This document shows, one piece after another, positions 8,250 to 17,051 of a stretch of DNA of 64,000 nucleotides. The notes below the pieces were generated by a model that saw nothing but the letters and a program-made list of their open reading frames with translations, was not told the DNA's origin and did not search any database. The position numbers and the translations under genes were made by a program. This DNA is from Streptacidiphilus albus JL83 (lineage in GTDB: Bacteria > Actinomycetota > Actinomycetes > Streptomycetales > Streptomycetaceae): contig NZ_JQML01000001.1 of assembly GCF_000744705.1 (NCBI RefSeq), positions 5,342,017-5,406,016 of the forward strand, read 5' to 3'. Each line of letters opens with the position of its first letter. The first letter of the stretch is position 1.

Positions 8250-9376
8250 TGACTTCGGCGAGGGAACACGCGGTGACGGAGGCCAAGGTCATCCCCATCG
8301 GGACGAAGCGGGCGGGCGGCGGCCGGGCCGCGCGCGGCGCAGCGGCGCCGGCGCCGCTGCCGGTGCCCGACCCGGAGCCGCGGTCCGGGCCCGCCGGTGA
8401 GCCCGCCGACGAGCCCGCCGCCGACGAGCCCGCCGCCGACGAGCCCGCCGCCGGCGGCCTCGCCGACAGCGTCGCGGCCGCCGTCGGCGGCGTGCTCTCC
8501 GGGCCGCTGGGCGGCCTCGCGGACCGGTTCCTCGGCAAGGGCTGGGAGGACCGGGCCGCCGGCGGCCTGGACTTCCTGCGCCGCCGGCTGACCGGCGAGT
8601 ACGAGATCGACGAGTTCGGCTTCGACGCCGAGCTCACCGACAAGGTGCTGCTCAACGCCGTCCGTCCGATCGCCGAGAAGTACTTCCGACTGGACGTCCG
8701 GGGCGCGGAGCACCTGCCGGTCGAGGGCGGGGCGCTGGTCGTCGCCAACCACTCCGGGGTGCTGCCCTGGGACGCGCTGATGACCCAGGTCGCCATCCAC
8801 GACCACACGCCGAGCCAACGGCACCTGCGGATGCTCGCGGCCGACCTGGTCTTCGTGCTGCCCGGCGTCAACGAACTGGCCCGCAAGGCCGGGCACACCC
8901 TCGCCTGCAACGAGGACGCCCAGCGGCTGCTGGAGCTGGGCGAGATCGTCGGGGTGTGGCCGGAGGGCTTCAAGGGCATCGGCAAGCCCTTCTCCGAGCG
9001 CTACAAGCTCCAGCGCTTCGGCCGGGGGGGCTTCGTCTCCTCGGCGCTCAAGGCCGGGGTGCCGATCATCCCCTGCGCCATCATGGGCGCGGAGGAGACC
9101 TATCCGATGATCGGCAACGCCCGGACCCTGGCCCGGCTGCTGGGCCTGCCGTACGTCCCGCTGACGCCGACCTTCCCTTGGCTCGGACCGCTGGGCATGG
9201 TGCCGCTGCCGACCAAGTGGACCATCCAGTTCGGCGAGCCGATCCCCACGGACAGCTACCCGCCGGAGGCGGCCGAGGACCCGATGCTGCTGTTCAACCT
9301 GACCGACCAGGTCCGGGAGACGGTCCAGCACAGCCTCTACCGGCTGCTGGTCCAGCGCCGCTCGGTCTTCTTCTGA
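8249..9376 (+). CDS. Lysophospholipid acyltransferase-family protein
   Basis: A 375-residue protein with a long, Ala/Pro-rich N-terminal extension (an EPAADEPAADEP repeat) and a C-terminal PlsC-type domain. The acyltransferase block I is NHSGVLPWDALM (NHx4D) and the phosphate-binding block is PEGFKGIGKPFSERY, followed by PIIPCAIMGAEE. It probably acylates a glycerophospholipid or related lipid at the inner membrane face. The ribosome site AGGAGG is 6 bases before the ATG. It forms a two-gene unit with the epimerase and ends at a shared bidirectional terminator. Confidence 0.82.
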   Translation: MTSAREHAVTEAKVIPIGTKRAGGGRAARGAAAPAPLPVPDPEPRSGPAGEPADEPAADEPAADEPAAGGLADSVAAAVGGVLSGPLGGLADRFLGKGWEDRAAGGLDFLRRRLTGEYEIDEFGFDAELTDKVLLNAVRPIAEKYFRLDVRGAEHLPVEGGALVVANHSGVLPWDALMTQVAIHDHTPSQRHLRMLAADLVFVLPGVNELARKAGHTLACNEDAQRLLELGEIVGVWPEGFKGIGKPFSERYKLQRFGRGGFVSSALKAGVPIIPCAIMGAEETYPMIGNARTLARLLGLPYVPLTPTFPWLGPLGMVPLPTKWTIQFGEPIPTDSYPPEAAEDPMLLFNLTDQVRETVQHSLYRLLVQRRSVFF

Positions 9377-9391
9377 GGGTTGGGCCCCGTC

Positions 9392-9434
9392 CGCCCAGGG
9401 GCCCGGCAGCCGATGGCTGCCGGGCCCCTGGGCG
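9392..9434. terminator. Bidirectional terminator between the acyltransferase and rsbN
   Basis: A perfect 20-bp stem (cgcccaggggcccggcagcc and its complement) with a 3-base loop, placed between two convergent genes, so it can serve both. Confidence 0.88.
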
Positions 9435-9448
9435 CTGTCGACGCACCG

Positions 9449-10675
9449 TCAGCCGGTGGCTCCGGTGCCGGTCCCGTCGCCGGAGAGGCCGAGGCCGAGG
9501 GCCGGCAGCAGGCCGGGCAGCAGCGGCGGCATGGTGACCCCGCTGCCGGGGGCCGGTGCGGCCGAGGGGCTGCTGTCGTCCGGGCTGCCCGGCGTCGAGG
9601 GGGAGCTCGACGGGGCGGCGCCGCTGCCGAGGACCCCGGTCAGCCCGTTGACCAGGCTGCCGCCGGAACCGCCGGTGCTGCTCGGGGTGGAGACCGGCGC
9701 GCTGCCGCCCATGGTCCCGGTCCCGGAGGTGGTCGCCCCGCTCGGGGCGGCGGCCTGGCCGGAGCGGGAGCCGCTGCCGGCCCCGCCGACCACGGACGAG
9801 GACGAGCCGGTGCCGGGGGCGGACAGCGATCCGCTGCCGCTGGTGGTGGTCCCGCCGAGGTGCAGCGGGGCCAGCTCTTCGCTTATTCCGGAGAGCAGTT
9901 GCTGCACCCGTCCGGCCTCGGGGTCGGCCTGGCTGGGGAGATGCGGGGCCAGCGCGTCCAACTGCCGCTGCTGGGAGCTGGCGAAGCCGGCCAGGCTCTG
10001 CATCGGGGCCAGCGAGTGGCTCTGCTGGTAGATCGCCTGCAGCAGGTTCCGGCCCTGGGTGCCCTCGGCGTTCATGTCGCTGAGCGCCTTGGTGACCTCG
10101 GCGATGACGTGCGGGCTCAGCTCGTGGTCGCTGCCCTCGTGGCGGTCGACCAGCTGCTGCGCCTCGGTCATCCGCTGCGAGGCCTCGCTCAGCAGCAGCC
10201 GGCCGCGCTCGGCGTCCGAACCGGCGAAGTCCAGCCGCCAGTTCTCCAGGCCGCGCTTCACCCCGTACAGCGGATCGCCGGGAATGGCCGAGGAACTGGC
10301 CGCGGCGACGCCGCCGAAGGCACTCACCACCACGCCGGCGGCCAGGCCGCTGACGGCCAGCCGACGGCCCCAGCGGGTGCTGGGCCGGAAGCGGCCGGCG
10401 GCCGCGCCCGCCCGGTGGACGCCGCGGGCCCGCTGCGGGGGCACCGCCGTACTGCCGCCGCCCGCGTAGGCGCGTTCGAACTCGGCCATCAGCTGGGCGC
10501 GCTGGACGGTGCGCACCTCGGGTGCGAGCCCGGGGATGTTCTGGGAACCCAGGGTGTCCAGGGCATCCACTGCGGCCAGAAGTTCCGTGAACTGCTGGGC
10601 GGCAGTGCTGGGACGGTCCTCCACCGCATCGGCGAAGGCTTTCGCCCTGCGGTGTTCAAGCACGTTGGCTGTCAT
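9449..10675 (-). CDS. rsbN: RsbN-like anti-sigma factor for BldN
   Basis: A 408-residue single-pass membrane protein with a cytoplasmic N-terminal anti-sigma domain (AFADAVEDRP to about residue 70), one hydrophobic segment at about 106-126 (LAVSGLAAGVVVSAFGG), a DUF5667-like outer domain (PGDPLYGVKRGLE onward) and a long Gly/Ser/Pro/Thr-rich tail. In Streptomyces RsbN holds the ECF sigma factor BldN inactive until the onset of aerial growth. The gene is directly downstream of bldN on the same strand with a 201-bp gap that carries a BldN-type promoter. The start at 10675 has a GAGGAG ribosome site 8 bases ahead. Confidence 0.88.
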   Translation of the reverse strand: MTANVLEHRRAKAFADAVEDRPSTAAQQFTELLAAVDALDTLGSQNIPGLAPEVRTVQRAQLMAEFERAYAGGGSTAVPPQRARGVHRAGAAAGRFRPSTRWGRRLAVSGLAAGVVVSAFGGVAAASSSAIPGDPLYGVKRGLENWRLDFAGSDAERGRLLLSEASQRMTEAQQLVDRHEGSDHELSPHVIAEVTKALSDMNAEGTQGRNLLQAIYQQSHSLAPMQSLAGFASSQQRQLDALAPHLPSQADPEAGRVQQLLSGISEELAPLHLGGTTTSGSGSLSAPGTGSSSSVVGGAGSGSRSGQAAAPSGATTSGTGTMGGSAPVSTPSSTGGSGGSLVNGLTGVLGSGAAPSSSPSTPGSPDDSSPSAAPAPGSGVTMPPLLPGLLPALGLGLSGDGTGTGATG

Positions 10676-10790
10676 GGGCAGCACCTCCTCTCGTCGTTGT
10701 CGACAACTCGGCCGACCGGACGGTTGCGCAGTCGTGCCTCGGACCACCCCAAAGGGTGACGCACGGCCCCGGAAGGGCCTTGCACACTGT

Positions 10791-10819
10791 GCAACGAGCG
10801 GCGGGGACGCTCGGTTACG
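10791..10819 (-). promoter_or_regulatory. BldN-type promoter of rsbN
   Basis: On the minus strand the sequence reads CGTAAC, a 17-base spacer, then CGTTGC. The published bldM promoter recognised by BldN is CGTAAC-N16-CGTTGA, so the -35 is exact and the -10 has one mismatch. It sits about 110 bases before the rsbN start and would make BldN drive its own inhibitor. Confidence 0.7.
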
Positions 10820-10876
10820 CAGCCTCGATCGTGCGGGTGACGGGTGTGCGGGTGACGGGGCATCGGCGGATTCGTA

Positions 10877-11698
10877 CTACCGGGCGTCGCTCGGGAGCAG
10901 CCGGGCCAGCGTCCGTACGGCCCGGTACTGGAGGGTCTTGATGGCGCCCTCGTTCTTGCCCATGATCCGCGCGGTCTCCGCCACCGAGAGCCCGTGCAGG
11001 AACCGCAGGGTGACGCACTCCTGCTGCTGCGGATTGAGCCGGTGCACGGCGTCCAGCAGCGCGGCGTTGGAGAGCGACTCCAGCACGGAGTCCTCCGGGC
11101 TGCGCTCGCACTCGTTGGAGTCGAGCATCTCGCCGGTGGTGACCTCCAGCCGGAAGCGGCTGGACTTGAAGTGGTCGGCGACCAGGTTCCGGGCGATGGT
11201 CACCAGCCAGGCCCCGAAGTCGCGGCCCTGCCAGGTGAAGGTGCCGATCCGGCGCAGCGCCCGGAGGAAGGTCTCGCTGGTGAGGTCCTCGGCCGTGGCC
11301 CGGCTGCCGACGCGGTAGTAGATGTACCGGTAGACCGTGTCGGCGTAGTGGTCGTAGAGGCGGCCGAAGGAGTCGCTGTCGCCCTGCTGGGCCTGCTCCA
11401 CCAGCCGCATCACCGGGTTGTCGGCGGAGTCCTGCGGCTCCTCGCGGTCCCAGGAGGGGTTGCGCGGGCGGGAGGAGGCGGGGGTGGAGGTGCGGGTGCG
11501 CTGGGCGACCGGCGTCCGCGGCGGCTGGGGGTAGGGCGTGCCGACGCCGCCGCCGGCCACGGCGAGCACGGCGGGGGCGAGGGCGCCGGGGGGGAACAAC
11601 TGCTCGCGCAGGAGAGTGCGCAGCAGGTCCAGCCCGCCTGCGGCGGCGCCGTGGGCGAGGGAGGGTGCAGGCGCGTCGTTCCGGACGTGTGGGTACAC
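10877..11698 (-). CDS. bldN: ECF RNA polymerase sigma factor BldN
   Basis: A 273-residue extracytoplasmic-function sigma factor. Region 2 contains DSFGRLYDHYADTVYRYIYY and region 4 contains LNPQQQECVTLRFLHGLS and MGKNEGAIKTLQYRAVRTL. It is essentially identical in these parts to BldN of S. coelicolor, which directs bldM, chaplin and rodlin transcription during aerial development. An N-terminal extension of about 90 residues precedes region 2; in BldN this is a pro-sequence that is removed. The GTG start (VYPHV) was chosen because known BldN begins MYPHV. The extension has diverged strongly and is Ala/Pro/Gly-rich. Confidence 0.94.
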   Translation of the reverse strand: MYPHVRNDAPAPSLAHGAAAGGLDLLRTLLREQLFPPGALAPAVLAVAGGGVGTPYPQPPRTPVAQRTRTSTPASSRPRNPSWDREEPQDSADNPVMRLVEQAQQGDSDSFGRLYDHYADTVYRYIYYRVGSRATAEDLTSETFLRALRRIGTFTWQGRDFGAWLVTIARNLVADHFKSSRFRLEVTTGEMLDSNECERSPEDSVLESLSNAALLDAVHRLNPQQQECVTLRFLHGLSVAETARIMGKNEGAIKTLQYRAVRTLARLLPSDAR

Positions 11699-12093
11699 GG
11701 GACTCCCAGAGGCAGAGCTGTTTACGTGCAGTGCGGGACCGCTCACCCAACGTGGGACACATGGGTACCGGCGTGCGTCTGACGAGAATAACGCTTCGTG
11801 CAGCAACGGCTACACCCTGTCGCTGAATTGGCCGCTCTAGTCACATCTGTTACGAGTTGATAGCACTATGTGACCGAATCTGCCCGACCGCTTCTGACGA
11901 CCTCTGCCACTGGTTGATCAAGTACCGATGCAGGCCGATCGATCCGGCGCGGTTTCCCCGACATGTCCCCCGACAACCCCGAGATTTCCGGCATGGCGGA
12001 GTGATCAGAAGCGATCAGTTCGGAAAGGCGCACAGAGAGTGCGCAAGCCGGGTCCCCGGGGCCGAGCGAACCGGAGCGAACGGGGCGAACGCC
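11699..12093. other. Long intergenic region upstream of bldN
   Basis: About 395 bp without a supported gene. The part next to bldN is less GC-rich (around 11785-11900) and contains imperfect inverted motifs such as gtcacatctgttac. It probably holds the bldN promoter and binding sites for developmental regulators, but I found no motif good enough to name. Confidence 0.5.
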
Positions 12094-13053
12094 TCAGCGG
12101 TGGCGCCGGTTGCGGTAGATCGCCATCGCGGCCACCGTGCCGCCGGCCGCCGCCCCCAGGCCCGCGGCGGCGGGGATGCCCACCCGGGCCGCCTTGCGAC
12201 CGGTCCGGAAGTCCCTTATCCGCCAGCCCTGCTCCCGGGCGTGGCGGCGCAGCCCGGCGTCCGGGTTGATCACGTAGGGGTAGCCGACCAGTGACAGCAG
12301 CGGGATGTCGTTGGAGGAGTCGCTGTAGGCCGCGCAGCGCGCCAGGTCCAGCTGCTCGCGGGCGGCCAGCGCCCGCACCGCCTCGGCCTTGGCCGGTCCG
12401 TGCAGCGGCTCGCCGACCAGCCGTCCGGTGTAGACGCCGCCGACGGCCTCCGCCACCGTGCCCAGCGCGCCGGTCATCCCCAGCCGGGAGGCGATCACCC
12501 TGGCCGCCTCCTGCGGGGCGGCGGTCACCAGCCAGACCCGCTGGCCGGCCTCCAGGTGCATCTTCACCAGCGCCCGGGTGCCCGGCCAGATCTTCTCGGC
12601 CATGTACTCGTCGAAGACCTCCTCGCAGATCCGCTCCAGATCCGCGACCCGGTGGCCCTGGACGATCGACAGGGCGCTCTCCTTGGCGTCCGCCATGTGC
12701 CCGGCGTGCTCGGCGCCGTTCAGCCGGAAGTAGGTCTGCTGCCAGGCGAAGCGCAGCAGTTCGCGGGAGCTGAAGAACTTGCGCTTGTAGAGCCCCCGGC
12801 CCAGGTAGAAGATCGCGGCGCCCTGGACGATGGTGTTGTCGCAGTCGAAGAAGGCGGCGGCCCGGGGGTCGCCCGCCACGCCCGCCACGTCCTCCGCGGT
12901 CGCGGCCGCGGGCTCGGCGGCGGGCTCTGCGGTGGGCTCTGCGGTGGTCTTCGCGGCGCCGAGGGTGGCCTCGGCGGCAGCCTCGCCCGCGAGCACGGCA
13001 GAGGAACGCTTCTCCTTCGGGAGCTTTCGCAGCGTGGCCATGGTGTCGAGCAT
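12094..13053 (-). CDS. HAD-IB family (SerB-like) phosphatase with C-terminal membrane helix
   Basis: A 319-residue protein. After an Ala/Glu/Pro-rich N-terminal stretch comes the HAD motif I FFDCDNTI, then VWLVTAAPQ (motif II), a Lys in GPAKAEAVRAL, and AYSDSSNDIPLLSLVG (motif III/IV), the pattern of HAD subfamily IB. The C-terminus has one hydrophobic segment and a basic end (AIYRNRRHR), suggesting membrane attachment. Relatives are often fused to or located near lysophosphatidic acyltransferases, which fits the acyltransferase 3 kb away. The ATG at 12041+1000, i.e. position 13041, is an alternative start. Confidence 0.85.
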   Translation of the reverse strand: MLDTMATLRKLPKEKRSSAVLAGEAAAEATLGAAKTTAEPTAEPAAEPAAATAEDVAGVAGDPRAAAFFDCDNTIVQGAAIFYLGRGLYKRKFFSSRELLRFAWQQTYFRLNGAEHAGHMADAKESALSIVQGHRVADLERICEEVFDEYMAEKIWPGTRALVKMHLEAGQRVWLVTAAPQEAARVIASRLGMTGALGTVAEAVGGVYTGRLVGEPLHGPAKAEAVRALAAREQLDLARCAAYSDSSNDIPLLSLVGYPYVINPDAGLRRHAREQGWRIRDFRTGRKAARVGIPAAAGLGAAAGGTVAAMAIYRNRRHR

Positions 13054-13122
13054 AGCCAGCGGAGCCGTTTCACTCCGTATCGCGGATGTGGAAGGGGCGT
13101 TAACGGGGCGCAGAATGTGCGG

Positions 13123-13404
13123 GTGACTTCTCTGCTGCGCCGAGGCGCCTCCCGCAAGGGCCCGTCCGACCATGTGATCACCCTGATCGGCAAGCCCGAC
13201 TGCCATCTCTGCGAGGACGCCCGCGCGGTGGTGGCCGGACTGGCCGAGGAGCTGGGGTTCTCCTGGGAGGAACTGGACATCCTCCAGGACGAGGAGCTCT
13301 ACCGGAAGTACTGGGAGCAGATCCCGGTCACGCTGGTCGACGGCAGGCAGCACGACTTCTGGCGGGTGGACCCGCAGCGGCTGCGGAAGGCACTGGGCGC
13401 CTGA
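13123..13404 (+). CDS. Glutaredoxin-like thiol-disulfide protein
   Basis: A 93-residue thioredoxin-fold protein of the short glutaredoxin/DUF836 type. The redox motif is GKPDCHLCEDA, followed by IPVTLVDGRQ with the usual cis-proline. The GTG start at 13123 is a choice; GTG at 13117 is also in frame. It is divergent from the HAD-IB gene and lies just before rex, as in other streptomycetes, fitting a redox theme. Confidence 0.87.
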   Translation: MTSLLRRGASRKGPSDHVITLIGKPDCHLCEDARAVVAGLAEELGFSWEELDILQDEELYRKYWEQIPVTLVDGRQHDFWRVDPQRLRKALGA

Positions 13405-13602
13405 CCGGCCCCGGCCGGGCATGGCGGGTTCACCGCCGGTTCACCGTCTTATGAGATGGGACGTTCGTACGTTTACCATCAAGAGGTTTTGTGCCGGGGG
13501 GCCGACCTTGGAGGAGTGACAGCGTGCCCACCGGCTCACACCGGCACTCCGGTGCACCGTGCGTGATGCGCGTCACTCCTCGGGGACAAAACGGACACTA
13601 TC

Positions 13603-13622
13603 TTTGTGCACACGTTCACAAA
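13603..13622. promoter_or_regulatory. Rex operator (ROP) upstream of rex-hem operon
   Basis: The 20-bp imperfect palindrome TTTGTGCACACGTTCACAAA lies 45 bp before the rex start codon. It matches the Rex site TTGTGNNNNNNNNCACAA. Rex is known to repress its own operon when NADH is low relative to NAD+, so this site predicts redox control of haem synthesis. Confidence 0.88.
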
Positions 13623-13667
13623 CGCATAGCCTGGCGGTCGCAGCCCAGCTTCACCCACAGGAGCACC

Positions 13668-14534
13668 GTGGCAACTGGACGTTCCACCCCATCCAACCCG
13701 CCCGCGGGCCGGGCGCCTTCGGGCCGCTCGCGCGGTCGGGGCATTCCCGACGCCACGGTCGCGCGGCTCCCGCTCTACCTCCGGGCGCTGACCGCGCTCT
13801 CCGAGCGTTCCGTTCCCACGGTCTCATCCGAGGAACTGGCCACTGCCGCCGGGGTCAACTCGGCGAAGCTCCGCAAGGACTTCTCCTACCTGGGCTCCTA
13901 CGGCACCCGGGGCGTCGGCTACGACGTCGAGTACCTCGTCTACCAGATCTCCCGCGAGCTGGGCCTGACCCAGGACTGGCCGGTCGTCATCGTCGGCATC
14001 GGAAACCTGGGCCACGCCCTCGCCAACTACGGCGGCTTCGCCTCGCGCGGGTTCCGGGTCGCCGCCCTGCTGGACGCCGACCCGGCGCTGGCCGGGCGCA
14101 CCGCCGCCGGCCTGCCGGTCCGGCACATGGACCAGCTGGAGGAGATCATCCGGGCGGAGCACGTCTCCATCGGAGTGATCACCACGCCCCCGGGCGCGGC
14201 CCAGCAGGTCTGCGACCGACTGGTCGCGGCCGGGGTCACCAGCATCCTCAACTTCGCACCGACGGTGCTCTCGGTGCCGGACGGGGTGGACGTCCGCAAG
14301 GTCGACCTCTCCATCGAACTGCAGATCCTGGCCTTCCACGAGCAGCGGAAGTCCGGCGAGGTCCCGTTCGCGGACGAGCCCCCGGCCGCGGTCTCGCGCC
14401 CCGGCAGCGGGGCGAAGGCGGTGGCCGCCGCGGCGGCGCGGGCCGTGACCCGGGCCCGCGGCAAGGCCGTGACCGGTCCCGGCCGCGGTGACGACGGCGA
14501 CGACGGCGACCTCTCGGCGGTGATCCCGGCGTGA
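13668..14534 (+). CDS. rex: Redox-sensing transcriptional repressor Rex
   Basis: A 288-residue homodimeric repressor that releases DNA when NADH binds. The N-terminal winged helix contains VPTVSSEELATAAGVNSAKL and LRKDFSYLGSYGTRGVGY. The Rossmann domain has VVIVGIGNLGHALANY (GxGxxG at about 110-115), and the C-terminus has the domain-swapped helix (LSIELQILAFHEQRK). A disordered Ala/Arg/Asp-rich tail follows. The GTG at 13668 (VATGR) was chosen because Rex of S. coelicolor begins MATGR and GGAG lies 4 bases ahead. It is the first gene of the hem operon. Confidence 0.95.
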   Translation: MATGRSTPSNPPAGRAPSGRSRGRGIPDATVARLPLYLRALTALSERSVPTVSSEELATAAGVNSAKLRKDFSYLGSYGTRGVGYDVEYLVYQISRELGLTQDWPVVIVGIGNLGHALANYGGFASRGFRVAALLDADPALAGRTAAGLPVRHMDQLEEIIRAEHVSIGVITTPPGAAQQVCDRLVAAGVTSILNFAPTVLSVPDGVDVRKVDLSIELQILAFHEQRKSGEVPFADEPPAAVSRPGSGAKAVAAAAARAVTRARGKAVTGPGRGDDGDDGDLSAVIPA

Positions 14535-14556
14535 ATCCGGAAAGAGAGGCAGAAGC

Positions 14557-15912
14557 ATGAGTCTGCTGGTACTCGGCCTCAGTCACCGCACCGCGCCGGT
14601 CGGGCTGCTGGAGCGGGCGGCACTCACCGGTGACGCACCGGTGCAGTTGCTCCACGCCGCCGCCGCAGCCGGTCCCGTGGGTGAGGCGGCCCTGGTCAAC
14701 ACCTGCAACCGGATCGAGCTCTACACCGACGTGGACAAGTTCCACGCCGGTGTCGACGAGCTGTCCGCGCTGTTCGCCGAGCACACCGGCATCGGCCTGG
14801 AGGAGCTCACCGCGCACCTGTACGTCCACTACGAGGACCGCGCCGTGCACCACCTGTTCTCGGTGGCGTGCGGCCTCGACTCGATGGTGGTCGGCGAGGG
14901 GCAGATCCTCGGCCAGCTCCGGGACGCGCTGTCGCTCGCGCAGGAGCAGAGCACGGCCGCCCGCAGCCTCAACGAGCTGTTCCAGCAGGCGCTGCGGGTC
15001 GGCAAGCGGGCGCACACCGAGACCGGGATCGACCGGGCCGGCCAGTCGCTGGTCACCTTCGGCCTGGAGCGGATCGCCGACGCGGCCGGCCCGATCGCCG
15101 GCAAGCGGGCGCTGGTCGTCGGCGCCGGCTCGATGAGCTCGCTGGCGGCGGCGACCCTGGCCCGTGCCGGGGTGGCCGAACTGGTCATCGCCAATCGGAC
15201 GGCGGCGCGGGCCGAACGGCTGGCGGCGACGCTGGCCGAGTACGGCGCGCGGGCCATCCCCTTCGCCGGTGTCGCCGAGGCGCTGGCCGGGGCCGACGTG
15301 GTGATCTCGTGTACCGGGGCGGCCGGGATCGTCCTCACCGCCCGGGACATCGCCGCCGCCGCAGCCGCGCGCGCGGGGGAGATCCCGCTCGCCCTGCTCG
15401 ACCTGGCGATGCCCCGGGACGTCGACCCCGGCGTCCAGGCCCTGGACGGGGTCCACCTGGTGGACCTGGAGTACCTGGCCGAGGCCGCCGCCCGCGCCGA
15501 CGGCGCGGCCGGGGCTTTGGACGTCGACGCGGTTCGCCGTATCGTCGCCCAGGAAGTGGAGTCCTTCGGCGCCGCACAGCGCGCCGCGGCGATCACTCCG
15601 ACCGTGGTCGCCCTGCGCGCCATGGCCTCCGGTGTGGTCAGCTCCGAACTGGAACGCCTCGACGGCCGTCTGCCCGGCCTCGAAGCCCGCGTCCGCGCCG
15701 AACTGGCGCAGACCGTCAACCGGGTCGTCGACAAGCTGCTGCACTCGCCCACGGTGCGGGTCAAGCAGCTGGCCGGGGAGCCGGGGGGCGCCTCCTACGC
15801 GGAGGCCCTGCGGGAGCTGTTCGATCTCGACCCCGCCGCGGTCCAGGCCGTCGCGGGGGCACCGGCGCGCGTTCCGGCGCAGGTGCCGACCCTGGGGGGT
15901 GGCCTGGGATGA
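14557..15912 (+). CDS. hemA: Glutamyl-tRNA reductase
   Basis: First enzyme of C5 tetrapyrrole synthesis: it reduces glutamyl-tRNA to glutamate-1-semialdehyde. It has 451 residues, with the catalytic Cys at position 50 in LVNTCNRIELY, the GEGQILGQLR motif, the Rossmann segment ALVVGAGSMSSLAA, and the C-terminal dimerisation helices. It lies 22 bp after rex, and its stop codon overlaps a possible early start of hemC (15909). Confidence 0.96.
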   Translation: MSLLVLGLSHRTAPVGLLERAALTGDAPVQLLHAAAAAGPVGEAALVNTCNRIELYTDVDKFHAGVDELSALFAEHTGIGLEELTAHLYVHYEDRAVHHLFSVACGLDSMVVGEGQILGQLRDALSLAQEQSTAARSLNELFQQALRVGKRAHTETGIDRAGQSLVTFGLERIADAAGPIAGKRALVVGAGSMSSLAAATLARAGVAELVIANRTAARAERLAATLAEYGARAIPFAGVAEALAGADVVISCTGAAGIVLTARDIAAAAAARAGEIPLALLDLAMPRDVDPGVQALDGVHLVDLEYLAEAAARADGAAGALDVDAVRRIVAQEVESFGAAQRAAAITPTVVALRAMASGVVSSELERLDGRLPGLEARVRAELAQTVNRVVDKLLHSPTVRVKQLAGEPGGASYAEALRELFDLDPAAVQAVAGAPARVPAQVPTLGGGLG

Positions 15913-16025
15913 CCCCGTCCCTGCCGCACATCGTCCAGCCGCGCAGCGGCCGGCCCAGCAGCGGCCCGCAGAGCAGCGCCGGGACGAAAAGCGTCCATAC
16001 CGAGCACGACCGGGATGATCATGTC

Positions 16026-17051
16026 ATGAGTGGCCAACTCAGCAACACCCCCCGCCCCGCCGGGGCCGCCCTGCGGCTCGGCACCCGCCGCAGCGCCCTC
16101 GCCATGGCGCAGTCCGGCATGGTCGCCGAGGCGGTCGCCGCCGCCACCGGCCGCCCGGTGGAGCTGGTGGAGATCACCACCTACGGCGACACCTCGCGCG
16201 AGCACCTGGCGCAGATCGGCGGCACGGGGGTGTTCGTCTCCGCGCTGCGGGACGCGCTGCTCGACGGCTCCGTCGACTTCGCCGTGCACTCGCTGAAGGA
16301 CCTGCCGACGGCCGAGCCCGACGGGCTGCGGCTGGCCGCGGTGCCGCTGCGGGAGGACCCGCGGGACGCCCTGGTCGCCCGGGACGGGCTGGGTCTGGAG
16401 GAACTGGTCGAGAAGTGCGCGCACGGCGACCGCCCGGCCCGGATAGGCACCGGCTCCCCGCGCCGCGCGGCGCAGTTGAACGCCTGGGCGGCAGCCCGGG
16501 GGGTGGACCTGGAGACGGTCGCGATCCGCGGCAACGTCGACACCCGGATCGGCTTCGTCCGCTCCAGCGAACTGGACGCCGTCGTGCTGGCGGCGGCCGG
16601 GCTCAGCCGGCTGGGCCGGCTGGCCGAGGCCACCGAGATCATCGCGGACACGGTGATGCTGCCCGCGCCCGGACAGGGCGCGCTGGCCATCGAGTGCCGC
16701 GCCGCCGACGCGGAGCTGGTCTCCGCGCTGGCCGTCCTCGACGACGCCCCCACCCGGGCCGCCGTCACCGCCGAGCGTGTGCTGCTGGCCGCGCTCGAAG
16801 CGGGTTGTTCCGCCCCCGTCGGGGCCCTGGCCGTCGTGCGACGTGGCGCGGCCGGCCAGGAGGCCGAGGAGCTGCACCTGCGTGCGCTCGTCGGCACCGT
16901 CGACGGTGCGTCCGTCGTGCAGTTGTCCACCACCGGCGCCTTCGCGCCCGGGGCGGCGTCCGAACCGGGAGCGGCGGCCCTCGGCCGCGAGCTCGCGGAA
17001 CGGATGCTGGCCGCGGGTGCGGCCGGTCTGATGGGGGAGCGAGTCAAGTGA
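16026..17051 (+). CDS. hemC: Porphobilinogen deaminase (hydroxymethylbilane synthase)
   Basis: It joins four porphobilinogen units into hydroxymethylbilane. Family features are LRLGTRRSALAMAQSG, TTYGDTSREHL, FAVHSLKDLPT, the RIGTGSPRRAAQL anion-binding loop and the dipyrromethane-cofactor Cys in EAGCSAPVGA. From ATG 16026 it has 341 residues, close to the family length. The frame is open back to an ATG at 15909 that overlaps the hemA stop; that start would add a 39-residue unconserved tail but would allow translational coupling, so it cannot be ruled out. Confidence 0.94.
   Translation: MSGQLSNTPRPAGAALRLGTRRSALAMAQSGMVAEAVAAATGRPVELVEITTYGDTSREHLAQIGGTGVFVSALRDALLDGSVDFAVHSLKDLPTAEPDGLRLAAVPLREDPRDALVARDGLGLEELVEKCAHGDRPARIGTGSPRRAAQLNAWAAARGVDLETVAIRGNVDTRIGFVRSSELDAVVLAAAGLSRLGRLAEATEIIADTVMLPAPGQGALAIECRAADAELVSALAVLDDAPTRAAVTAERVLLAALEAGCSAPVGALAVVRRGAAGQEAEELHLRALVGTVDGASVVQLSTTGAFAPGAASEPGAAALGRELAERMLAAGAAGLMGERVK

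Noticed and set aside
11830-11880. Possible BldD-type box upstream of bldN (gtcacatctgttac)
   Set aside because: The half-sites are spaced one base too close and the centre does not fit the consensus, so I do not call it.
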